Positions 1-6,315 of a stretch of DNA of 16,628 nucleotides are shown piece by piece. Each line of letters starts with the position of its first letter. Position 1 is the stretch's first letter. Source of the stretch: Deltaproteobacteria bacterium (lineage in GTDB: Bacteria > Desulfobacterota > Desulfofervidia > Desulfofervidales > DG-60). The stretch is taken from assembly GCA_021163945.1 (NCBI GenBank), contig JAGGTC010000208.1, forward strand, positions 1 to 16,628, given 5' to 3'. Under the pieces are notes generated by a model. That model was not told where the DNA came from and ran no database searches. It saw only the letters and a list, made by a program, of their open reading frames with translations. The position numbers were made by a program, and so were the translations under genes.

Positions 1-347
1 ACCTCCAGCAGAGGATGTCCCGGAACCCTCATTCCGATTTTCCCTCGAGAAACCAGGAGGCCCGGCGCACGGCCGGTCGCCTTGAGTACCACAGTGAGAG
101 CCCCTGGCCAGAAAGCATCGATGAGTTTGCAGGCATCATCGCCGATTTCAGCCACTTCCCGCAGATCCATTGATCGATTGGGAAAGAGAACGAGGGGCTT
201 GTCCTTCGGACGCCTCTTTACCTCATATATCCTCTGAATGGCATCCGGATTCCTGGCATCGGAGACAAGCCCGTACACGGTATCGGTCGGAACAGCCACC
301 ACCCCCCCTTTCCTGAGGACATCGATGACTCGAGAATACCTCCTCAT
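1..347 (-). CDS. tsaC: L-threonylcarbamoyladenylate synthase (TsaC/Sua5/YrdC family), C-terminus cut by window edge
   Basis: The first 115 codons are present; the rest lies outside the window. The product makes threonylcarbamoyl-AMP from threonine, bicarbonate and ATP, the first step of t6A37 formation on tRNAs that read ANN codons; it is cytosolic. The YrdC fold is recognisable: GGVVAVPTDTVYGLVSDA at about residues 14-31, the nucleotide/threonine-site block KRRPKDKPLVLF at about 44-55, and FWPGALTVVLKA then MRVPGHPLL further on. The ATG at 347 is preceded directly by the TAA of the upstream lipoprotein gene (zero gap), so the two are probably translationally coupled. They also appear to share the transcript of the upstream tRNA cluster, which encodes two tRNA-Thr that need t6A. 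Whether a Sua5-type extra domain follows cannot be seen. Base composition is richer in G+C than the tgt-topA block. Confidence 0.9.
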   Translation of the reverse strand, partial: MRRYSRVIDVLRKGGVVAVPTDTVYGLVSDARNPDAIQRIYEVKRRPKDKPLVLFPNRSMDLREVAEIGDDACKLIDAFWPGALTVVLKATGRAPGLLVSRGKIGMRVPGHPLLE

Positions 348-1015
348 TTATCTTTTCAACTGAAAACCAAAAAACAAGGCGGGATATTTAACCAGAGGTA
401 CGGCAAGCTCTATGGTCAGGCCGAAGGGAACCCAGCCCAGCTGGTTGTCCTGGACTGGCCTCCTTTTGAGATCGACTCCCACAAAAAGCGAATGAAAATA
501 CTTGAACTCCTGCACGTCTTCTATCTTTATGTCGCTATTGGCCAGCTTTCTGTAATCGGGGCTCCTCAAAAAGGTCCAGCCGAAATATACGGCCGAATAG
601 CTCGAGAGCATCCTGGAAAAGATGAGATCAGATCTCAAAGATATCCCCTGGGCGACAGGGTGATAGCCTATGGAAAAAGCGGCAGCACCGCTCATGGGCG
701 TGACAGTTTCATCGAGAAACCTGAATTTGCCGAAAGGACCTATTCCCTCTCCGAGAGACCCTCTGAGACCAAAATTCAGTCCAGGGGAGCACCATAAACC
801 AGGTATCCACCCAGATTCGGCGTCACGAAAGCACCATAACCTTTTTCTTTTGAAGCGTCTTTGTCCGATTTATTGAAATAAACGGGCATGTTGGCGTAAA
901 AACCATATTTAACCTCTCCGGGCGGAACTGTCTGAACGGTCTGGAAGGTGCCGAAAAAACAGCCGGCGTTCAGAAGGAATAACAGAGAAATCCCTGAGAT
1001 AAAAAATGCCCTCAT
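348..1015 (-). pseudogene. Putative outer-membrane lipoprotein/beta-barrel-like protein, frameshifted
   Basis: Two open pieces in different frames appear to form one gene. The first (1015 to 776) starts at an ATG behind a strong AAAGGGGGG Shine-Dalgarno. It encodes a signal peptide (MRAFFISGISLLFLLNAGC) whose cysteine at residue 19 gives a degenerate lipobox (LNAGC; Asn at -3 is unusual), and it ends ...LVYGAPLD-TGA. The second open frame continues across the same place as NFGLRGSLGEGIGP and runs to the TAA at 348-350, ending FFGFQLKR. Adding one base (reading TGG for the TGA) gives a continuous product of about 222 residues, APLDWNFGLRG. The alternating glycine/aromatic pattern suggests beta strands, so an outer-membrane location is inferred. 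I do not recognise a named family. It lies 27 nt after the tRNA-Thr(GGU) gene, with no terminator seen, and abuts tsaC. It is either a recent frameshift or a base-calling error. Confidence 0.6.
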
Positions 1016-1041
1016 AATCCCCCCTTTATTTTCAAAAACAA

Positions 1042-1114
1042 AGCCCACGACCGGATTCGAACCGGTGACCTCGTCCTTACCAAGGACGTGCTCTGCCTCC
1101 TGAGCTACGTGGGC
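1042..1114 (-). tRNA. thrT: tRNA-Thr (anticodon GGU)
   Basis: The complete cloverleaf is visible on the minus strand: acceptor GCCCACG pairs with CGTGGGC, D arm GCTC...GAGC, anticodon stem CGTCC/GGACG with loop TTGGTAA (anticodon GGT), and T arm ACCGG-TTCGAAT-CCGGT. There are 72 nt plus the discriminator base. CCA is not encoded; the sequence continues TTTG. It is the last tRNA of a four-gene cluster, 5 nt after tRNA-Gly, and reads ACC/ACU. As an ANN-reading tRNA it should carry t6A37. Confidence 0.97.
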
Positions 1115-1118
1115 CTAG

Positions 1119-1190
1119 AGCGGGAAACGGGATTCGAACCCGCGACCCTCAGCTTGGAAGGCTGATGCTCTTCCACTGAGCTATTCCCGC
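1119..1190 (-). tRNA. glyT: tRNA-Gly (anticodon UCC)
   Basis: Acceptor GCGGGAA pairs with TTCCCGC, D arm GCTC/GAGC, anticodon stem TCAGC/GCTGA with loop CTTCCAA (anticodon TCC), and T arm GCGGG-TTCGAAT-CCCGT. It is third in the cluster, separated by 10 nt from tRNA-Tyr and 5 nt from tRNA-Thr(GGU), so the four are surely processed from one precursor. CCA is not encoded. Confidence 0.97.
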
Positions 1191-1199
1191 CCTTTGCAG

Positions 1200-1281
1200 T
1201 GGAGAGGGGAGGATTCGAACCTCCGAAGGCTGTGCCAGCAGATTTACAGTCTGCCCCCTTTGGCCTCTCGGGAACCTCTCC
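1200..1281 (-). tRNA. tyrU: tRNA-Tyr (anticodon GUA)
   Basis: This is a class II tRNA with a long variable arm. Acceptor GGAGAGG pairs with CCTCTCC, the anticodon loop is CTGTAAA (anticodon GTA) within GCAGA/TCTGC, the variable arm lies around TGGCACAGCCTTC, and the T arm is GGAGG-TTCGAAT-CCTCC; the discriminator is A. CCA is not encoded. It is a GUN-anticodon tRNA and therefore a substrate for queuosine insertion by the TGT enzyme encoded about 210 bases away on the other strand. Confidence 0.97.
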
Positions 1282-1297
1282 TTGCAAAATAAACACA

Positions 1298-1369
1298 AGC
1301 TGGCGAGGGGATTCGAACCCCCGACCTGCTGATTACAAATCAGCTGCTCTACCGCTGAGCTACGCCAGC
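1298..1369 (-). tRNA. thrU: tRNA-Thr (anticodon UGU)
   Basis: Acceptor GCTGGCG pairs with CGCCAGC, D arm GCTC/GAGC, anticodon stem GCTGA/TCAGC with loop TTTGTAA (anticodon TGT), and T arm GGGGG-TTCGAAT-CCCCT. It is the first gene of the cluster; 17 nt separate it from tRNA-Tyr. The promoter's -10 box lies only 6 nt upstream, so the transcript may start on or just before the first nucleotide of the mature tRNA. CCA is not encoded. Confidence 0.97.
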
Positions 1370-1375
1370 CCCTTT

Positions 1376-1404
1376 ATTATACCTTTTATTTAACTCATTT
1401 ACAA
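1376..1404 (-). promoter_or_regulatory. Sigma-70-type promoter of the tRNA cluster
   Basis: On the minus strand a -35 box TTGTAA (1404-1399) is followed by exactly 17 nt and a perfect -10 box TATAAT (1381-1376). The usual start distance predicts transcription from about 1371-1369, where 1369 is the first base of mature tRNA-Thr(UGU). No other promoter is seen before the lipoprotein and tsaC genes, so it probably also drives them. Confidence 0.8.
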
Positions 1405-1458
1405 CCCAAAAGCAAGCCTTTACTATCATACTTCACACTATTCGTCAAGCCTTGGGTC

Positions 1459-1486
1459 TGGACAAATTGACCTTGTTAATGATAAT
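1459..1486 (+). promoter_or_regulatory. Promoter of the tgt-topA gene run
   Basis: TGGACA (1459-1464, 5/6 to the -35 consensus) is followed by 16 nt and GATAAT (1481-1486, 5/6 to the -10 consensus). The predicted start is about 1493, the G of the tgt GTG codon, implying an almost leaderless mRNA. It faces away from the tRNA promoter about 55 nt to the left. Confidence 0.55.
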
Positions 1487-1492
1487 GATACT

Positions 1493-2611
1493 GTGCAGTT
1501 TAAAATACAGGCACAGGATGGCCATGCCCGTGCGGGCATTATTCTTACACCCCATGGTATTATTCATACCCCGGTCTTTATGCCTGTAGGGACATTGGGG
1601 AGTGTAAAGTCCCTAATCCCAGAGGACTTAAAGGCAATAGGGGCAGAGATCATCTTGGCCAATACATATCATCTTTATTTACGCCCAGGGCACCTGCTTA
1701 TCAAAAAATTGGGGGGACTTCATAGGTTTATGCATTGGGAAGGCCCACTTTTGACCGATAGTGGCGGTTACCAGATTTATAGCCTGGCCAAGAAGAGGGA
1801 GATAAGGGAAGAGGGGGTAGTCTTTAGGTCACACATTGATGGCTCCTCCCACTTCCTCACACCAGAAAAGATAATAGAGATTCAAGACTGTCTTGGTTCA
1901 GATATCATCATGTGCCTTGATGAGTGCCCACCCTATCCCATAGACTACAATTATGCCGAAAATTCTCTAAAACTTACTACAAGGTGGGCACTGCAATGCA
2001 AATTGGCACATAAAAACAAAAATCAATCACTTTTTGGCATTGTTCAAGGTAGCTTTTATCCCGATCTAAGGGTTAGGGCTGCTCTATCACTTATAGAGAT
2101 AGGCTTTGATGGCTATGCCATTGGTGGGTTGTCTGTAGGGGAGCCCAAGGAAAAGACATGGGAGGCAGTAGAGGTATGTAATGAGGTACTTCCAAGGGAT
2201 AAGCCCCGATATGCCATGGGGATTGGACTGCCAGAGGACATACTAGAGGCAGTGAGCCGGGGTGTAGATATGTTTGACTGTGTAGTGCCTACAAGGCATG
2301 CAAGGACAGGCACACTGTTTACCAGCTTTGGGAAATTGAGTATAAAGCAGGCCAGATATACTGAGGATGAAAGACCTATCGATGAGGCATGTGATTGTTA
2401 TGTATGCAAGAATTACAGTCGTGCCTACCTTAGGCACCTCTTTATTTCTAAAGAACTTTTGGCCTATAGACTAAATAGTTACCACAACCTCTATTACTAT
2501 CTAAATCTTATGGCAGAAATAAGGGAGGCAATTTTTAAAGGAACCCTTGCGGAATTTAAAAAAAAATTTTATGAAAGGCGAAAAGGTAAAGGAGAAGAAA
2601 ATGCTATTTAA
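1493..2611 (+). CDS. tgt: Queuine/preQ1 tRNA-guanine transglycosylase
   Basis: The 372-residue cytosolic enzyme exchanges G34 of tRNAs with GUN anticodons (Tyr, His, Asn, Asp) for the queuosine precursor preQ1; length is normal for the family. Signatures: TPVFMPVGTLGSVKSL near the N-terminus, TDSGGYQ with the catalytic Asp at 89, FGIVQGS, GYAIGGLSVGE (about 207-217), and DMFDCVVPTRHAR with the probable nucleophile Asp262. The zinc site is Cys300-x-Cys302-x2-Cys305 plus His331. The start is a GTG, chosen because homology begins there (MQFKIQAQDGHARAG). No Shine-Dalgarno precedes it, in keeping with a leaderless transcript. Its end overlaps the yajC start by 11 nt. The next genes, yajC-secD-secF, are the usual tgt neighbours in many bacteria. 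It is divergent from the tRNA cluster, which includes its substrate tRNA-Tyr. Confidence 0.97.
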   Translation: MQFKIQAQDGHARAGIILTPHGIIHTPVFMPVGTLGSVKSLIPEDLKAIGAEIILANTYHLYLRPGHLLIKKLGGLHRFMHWEGPLLTDSGGYQIYSLAKKREIREEGVVFRSHIDGSSHFLTPEKIIEIQDCLGSDIIMCLDECPPYPIDYNYAENSLKLTTRWALQCKLAHKNKNQSLFGIVQGSFYPDLRVRAALSLIEIGFDGYAIGGLSVGEPKEKTWEAVEVCNEVLPRDKPRYAMGIGLPEDILEAVSRGVDMFDCVVPTRHARTGTLFTSFGKLSIKQARYTEDERPIDEACDCYVCKNYSRAYLRHLFISKELLAYRLNSYHNLYYYLNLMAEIREAIFKGTLAEFKKKFYERRKGKGEENAI

Positions 2612-2948
2612 TCTTTTTAATCTGGCTTGGGCAATGGGGCCCCCTCCAAAGGGAGAAGGAGGGGGAAGTCTACTGGGGGCTTTTATTCCGCTAATCTTGA
2701 TCTTTGTAATCTTTTATGTCCTCCTTATCCGTCCTCAACAAAAACAGGCAAAGGCCCATAGAGAATTGGTCAAGAACCTCAAAAAGGGGGACTGGGTGGT
2801 TACCTCTGGTGGACTTAGGGGAAGGGTGGTAGGCGTAACAGACACTATAGCTACCATAGAGTTGCCACCTGACAATATAAAGGTGAGGGTTACGAAAAAT
2901 TATGTTGTTAGCCTTATCAAACCGGAGGAACGTAAGGAACAGTCATGA
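2601..2948 (+). CDS. yajC: Preprotein translocase accessory subunit YajC
   Basis: This 115-residue single-span membrane protein associates with SecDF and the SecYEG channel. A short glycine/proline-rich periplasmic N-terminus (MGPPPKGEGGGS) precedes one membrane helix (about residues 24-43, LLGAFIPLILIFVIFYVLLI). Then come the family signature RPQQKQAKAH and a cytoplasmic domain with GDWVVTSGGLRGRVVGV. The ATG at 2601 is preferred over an upstream in-frame ATG at 2547. It has AAAGGAG about 7 nt upstream, and the alternative would put 18 charged residues in front of the expected N-terminus. It overlaps the tgt 3' end by 11 nt, and its TGA shares bases with the secD ATG (ATGA), so all three should be translationally coupled. 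Confidence 0.95.
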   Translation: MLFNLFNLAWAMGPPPKGEGGGSLLGAFIPLILIFVIFYVLLIRPQQKQAKAHRELVKNLKKGDWVVTSGGLRGRVVGVTDTIATIELPPDNIKVRVTKNYVVSLIKPEERKEQS

Positions 2949-4543
2949 AGGGCCTCAGGTGGCGAATTTTTCTAATACTGGGCATCCTATTTTTTACCTT
3001 GATATATTTGATACCCTCCTTGGTACCTGGTCTTCCAATATGGTGGGGGGATATCTTCTCTACAAAGAAGATACAGCTAGGGCTTGACCTAAAGGGTGGA
3101 ATTCATCTTATCTTGGAGGTCCAGGCAAAGGAGGCGGTCAAGGCCACTGTAGACCGCCTGGCAGAGGATGTAGAGGATGAATTGAAAAAGGCAAAGATAC
3201 CATTCCTCACTGTGGAGAGAAAGGGCATTAAAGACATAAACATTCAATTGGTTAGGGAAAGTGATATAGAAAGACTGCAAAACATAGTCAAAAAGGGGTA
3301 TCCAGAGTTTGATTGGAAGGGGGTAGAAAGCAGGGGAAGGCTTAAGATCGTAAGGTTATCTTTAATGGACAAACGTGTAGAACAGATTGAACACTTGGCT
3401 GTCACTCAGGCCTTAGAGACCATCCGCAATAGGATAGATGAGTTTGGGGTAACTGAACCCGATATTAGGGGATGTGGAGGAAATCGAATCTTGGTACAAC
3501 TTCCTGGGGTAAAAGACCCCCAAAGGGCTATAAATATTATTGGGAAGACGGCAAGGCTTGAATTCAAGTTGGTTGATAATGTCCACAGTCTAGAGGAGGC
3601 ACTAAAGGGAAATATCCCCCCTGATGACCAGATATTATATGAGGTGAGCATAGACAAAAGGACAGGGCAACAGGTAGAAATCCCCTATTTATTGGAAAAG
3701 AGGACACTGCTTACCGGAGATTATATCTCAGATGCCCGTGTATTGATTGACCCTGAAACCAATGAGCCCTATGTAGGCATCTCCTTTAATAAACAGGGGG
3801 CAAAGATTTTTGCTAAAATTACAGGTGAAAATGTAGGGCGTAGGCTGGCCATTATATTGGATAACAAGATCCACTCTGCACCCGTAATTAGGGAGAAGAT
3901 CCCCCGTGGGGAGGCCAGGATTACTGGGGCCTTCACCCTGGAGGAGGCAAAGGATTTGGCAGTAGTACTCAGGGCAGGTGCACTGCCTGCCCCTATCAGG
4001 ATTTTGGAAGAGAGGACAATAGGGCCCTCTTTGGGGCAAGATTCAATAAAGAAGGGGTTTAGGGCCTCACTCATTGGTGGTGCCTTAGTATTAATCTTTA
4101 TGATAATCTATTACGCACTATCTGGGGCCATTGCAAATGTGGCACTGTTTTTAAACCTCCTCCTTATAATGGCTGGCCTAGCGGCCTTTCAGGCAACCCT
4201 TACGCTCCCAGGGATTGCTGGGATTGCCCTGACAATAGGGATGGCAGTAGACGCAAACGTCCTTATATTTGAGCGGATCAGAGAGGAACTCAGATTGGGA
4301 AAGACGCCAAGGGCGGCCTTGGATGCTGGTTATGGAAAGGCATTTTGGACTATATTTGATGCAAATATGACCACACTTATTACTGCCCTCATCCTATTTC
4401 AATATGGGACAGGCCCAATACGTGGATTTGCCATAACCCTGAGTCTGGGCCTCATTGCCAATATGTTTACTGCGATATTCATGACTAAGGTCATTTTTGA
4501 TATTCTGGTCTATAGACTAAGATTAAAACGTTTGAGCATATAA
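2945..4543 (+). CDS. secD: Protein translocase subunit SecD
   Basis: This is a 532-residue RND-superfamily membrane protein that, with SecF, uses the proton gradient to complete preprotein export after SecA-driven translocation. TM1 is at about residues 7-29, followed by the signature GLDLKGGIHLIL (46-57) and the large periplasmic P1 region. The LPGVKDPQRA and PYVGISFNKQGAKIFA blocks lead to a C-terminal bundle of five helices starting near 372. The proton-path motif GMAVDANVLIFERIREEL (432-449, Asp436) and FDANMTTLITALILF are intact. AAGGA lies 7 nt before the ATG, and the start overlaps the yajC stop by 4 nt. Length is within the usual range for SecD outside the enterobacteria. Confidence 0.97.
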   Translation: MKGLRWRIFLILGILFFTLIYLIPSLVPGLPIWWGDIFSTKKIQLGLDLKGGIHLILEVQAKEAVKATVDRLAEDVEDELKKAKIPFLTVERKGIKDINIQLVRESDIERLQNIVKKGYPEFDWKGVESRGRLKIVRLSLMDKRVEQIEHLAVTQALETIRNRIDEFGVTEPDIRGCGGNRILVQLPGVKDPQRAINIIGKTARLEFKLVDNVHSLEEALKGNIPPDDQILYEVSIDKRTGQQVEIPYLLEKRTLLTGDYISDARVLIDPETNEPYVGISFNKQGAKIFAKITGENVGRRLAIILDNKIHSAPVIREKIPRGEARITGAFTLEEAKDLAVVLRAGALPAPIRILEERTIGPSLGQDSIKKGFRASLIGGALVLIFMIIYYALSGAIANVALFLNLLLIMAGLAAFQATLTLPGIAGIALTIGMAVDANVLIFERIREELRLGKTPRAALDAGYGKAFWTIFDANMTTLITALILFQYGTGPIRGFAITLSLGLIANMFTAIFMTKVIFDILVYRLRLKRLSI

Positions 4544-4544
4544 G

Positions 4545-5609
4545 ATGGGAATAGAATTTATTAAACCAGGTATAAATATAGATTTTCTTGGTAGAAAAAA
4601 GTGGGCATTTTTTATCTCTTTTATGTTAATTCTTTTTGGACTTACCTCACTCATTATCAAAGGGGGGCCTAGGTATGGTATAGACTTTACTGGAGGGACG
4701 ATAGTGCAGGTAAGGTTTAAAGGGCCTGTCTCTGCAGATACGATTAGAACCGCACTTAAAAAGATAAATCTTGGTGGGAGTGCTGTTCAACCATTTGGTC
4801 CAGGGGGTATTGAATATCTAATTCGTGCCAAACAGACCAGTGGAGAGCTAAAGAGATTGGCCGAAAAGATAAGAGAGGTATTAGAGGAAAGATTGGGTAA
4901 GGGAAGTGTAGAGATTAGGCGAGTTGAGATGGTTGGGCCAAAGGTAGGTAAAGATTTAAGAAAAAAGGCCCTTTTGGCCTTATTTTATGCAATTTTGGCT
5001 ATTGGTATCTATATCTCAGGAAGGTTTGAAATGAAGTGGGCAGTAAGTGCAGCGGTTGGCATCTCACTCCTGACCATAGTCTACCTCCTATCCCTATTTG
5101 ATGTCTCCTTAAGCCTTTTGGTAATAGGGGCCTTTGTTGCTACCTTGGTCTTATACATCATCCTAGACCTAAGATTTGCCTTGGGGGCAATAATTGCCTT
5201 AATCCATGATGTCTTTATAACTGTTGGCATCTTCTCACTGACAAATAAAGAGATAGATCTGCCTATCATTGCTGCCCTATTGACCATTATGGGTTATTCC
5301 TTAAATGACACCATTGTGGTATTTGATCGTATTAGAGAGAATTTAAGAAGGTCCTATAAAGAGAAATTCTCTAATATAATCAATCGAAGCATCAACGAGG
5401 TTCTAAGTAGGACCGTCTTGACCTCATTCACCACATTGTTGGTCTTGATTGCGCTTTTTATCTGGGGTGGGGAGGTCATCCACAATTTCGTATTTGCCCT
5501 CCTCATAGGTGTTATAGTAGGGACATATTCCTCTATCTTTATAGCCAGTCCTACATTGGTGGCATTAGAGGAAAGGAGATATGTTTTTAAAAGGGCAAAA
5601 AATGGATAA
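4545..5609 (+). CDS. secF: Protein translocase subunit SecF (form with an extra membrane hairpin)
   Basis: This 354-residue partner of SecD begins 1 nt after the secD stop and lacks a clear Shine-Dalgarno, so it is probably coupled to secD. TM1 is at about 20-38, then YGIDFTGGTIVQVRF (44-58), the periplasmic P4 region, and the helix bundle with ALIHDVFITVGIF and GYSLNDTIVVFDRIRENL (250-267). RTVLTSFTTLLVLIALFIWGG (289-309) follows. The protein is longer than the roughly 300-325 residues common in SecF. The excess lies between YISGRFEMKWAV (about 156-167) and RFALGAIIALIHDV (210-223), where two further hydrophobic stretches (about 170-186 and 190-208) are visible. From memory, a similar insertion occurs in other Desulfobacterota SecF proteins, so I read it as a lineage variant rather than damage. 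Confidence 0.96.
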   Translation: MGIEFIKPGINIDFLGRKKWAFFISFMLILFGLTSLIIKGGPRYGIDFTGGTIVQVRFKGPVSADTIRTALKKINLGGSAVQPFGPGGIEYLIRAKQTSGELKRLAEKIREVLEERLGKGSVEIRRVEMVGPKVGKDLRKKALLALFYAILAIGIYISGRFEMKWAVSAAVGISLLTIVYLLSLFDVSLSLLVIGAFVATLVLYIILDLRFALGAIIALIHDVFITVGIFSLTNKEIDLPIIAALLTIMGYSLNDTIVVFDRIRENLRRSYKEKFSNIINRSINEVLSRTVLTSFTTLLVLIALFIWGGEVIHNFVFALLIGVIVGTYSSIFIASPTLVALEERRYVFKRAKNG

Positions 5610-6312
5610 AAAAATAAAATCTACTCTTTTTATCTTAATTTTACTTATGCTAATCTTCTCTCCAAATATCTCTTTGGCACAGGATAAGGAGATTATAGAG
5701 TTTCCCGAGACAATAGAGGCAGTTGGCTATCTAAAACCGAAGCCCGAAAGTTGTGCTGGGAAGATCTTAAAGGCATCAGGGGTGGATAGGAGCGTTTTAG
5801 GAAAGGGAGATGAGGTATTTTTACAATTTGGCCAAAAAAGGCCAAAGGTAGGTCAGCAATATTTTATCTATCGTACCTCTGCGGTCAACAGATTAGGGTA
5901 CATACACTATATACTAGGGGTCCTAAAGATAGAAAAGATTTATAAAGAGGTAGTAATGGGTAAGATCATCCGTAGTTATGACGCAATCCATATAGGGGAT
6001 TGTGTTATGCCTTATTATCCTATACCTAGAAAAATTAAGATATTAAAAGAAAAACCCTCTATTAAAGCTACTATTGTAGCAAGCAGGGAGGGTGTAACGG
6101 AGATAGGTTGGCCTCATATTGTTTACATAGATGCGGGGAGCAAAGATGGTATAAAGATAGGGCATATCTTGAATGTCTATCGCAGACAGCCACCACCCCT
6201 TCCCCTGGCATATTTGGGGCAATTGCTTGTAGTCTATGTTACACCAGAAGGCGCCACCGCCTTTATACTTAAGTCACTGGAACCCTTCCACCTTGGTGAT
6301 ATAGTAAAATAA
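5602..6312 (+). CDS. Exported protein resembling the C-terminal part of LysM-type envelope proteins (no LysM domain)
   Basis: The product is 236 residues with a clear Sec signal peptide (MDKKIKSTLFILILLMLIF then SPNISLA before QDKE). The start at 5602 is preferred over an in-frame ATG at 5581: AAGGG sits at a usable distance, whereas the 5581 start has its GGAG only 2-3 nt away, and homology to signal peptides begins at MDKK. The mature part contains two copies of a GD-rich beta motif (LGKGDEVFL and HIGDCVMP), then DAGSKDGIKIGHILNVYR and FHLGDIVK, the pattern of small beta domains seen after LysM modules and in FlgT-like C-terminal domains. As recalled, Geobacter-type genomes carry a LysM protein with this C-terminal part just before dprA; here the N-terminal LysM is absent. 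A periplasmic role at the cell wall is inferred; the function is unknown. It overlaps secF by 8 nt. Confidence 0.75.
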   Translation: MDKKIKSTLFILILLMLIFSPNISLAQDKEIIEFPETIEAVGYLKPKPESCAGKILKASGVDRSVLGKGDEVFLQFGQKRPKVGQQYFIYRTSAVNRLGYIHYILGVLKIEKIYKEVVMGKIIRSYDAIHIGDCVMPYYPIPRKIKILKEKPSIKATIVASREGVTEIGWPHIVYIDAGSKDGIKIGHILNVYRRQPPPLPLAYLGQLLVVYVTPEGATAFILKSLEPFHLGDIVK

Positions 6313-6315
6313 AAA

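Noticed and set aside
776..778. TGA in the lipoprotein gene as a recoded (selenocysteine or tryptophan) codon
   Set aside because: Reading through in the same frame gives unrelated sequence; only a frame change restores a plausible protein.
492..876. Plus-strand open frames over the lipoprotein gene
   Set aside because: They overlap the better-supported minus-strand gene, have no ribosome site and no family features.
1105..1393. Open frames of about 63 codons on both strands over 1105-1393
   Set aside because: They lie entirely over the four tRNA genes and their translations are the typical artefacts of tRNA sequence; not coding.
1468..1473. TTGACC before tgt as the -35 box
   Set aside because: At 16-18 nt spacing it would put the -10 box inside the GTG region, where no AT-rich hexamer exists; TGGACA-16-GATAAT fits better.
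2547..2600. Upstream in-frame ATG for yajC
   Set aside because: The added residues come from the tgt 3' end read in another frame; the ATG at 2601 has the ribosome site.
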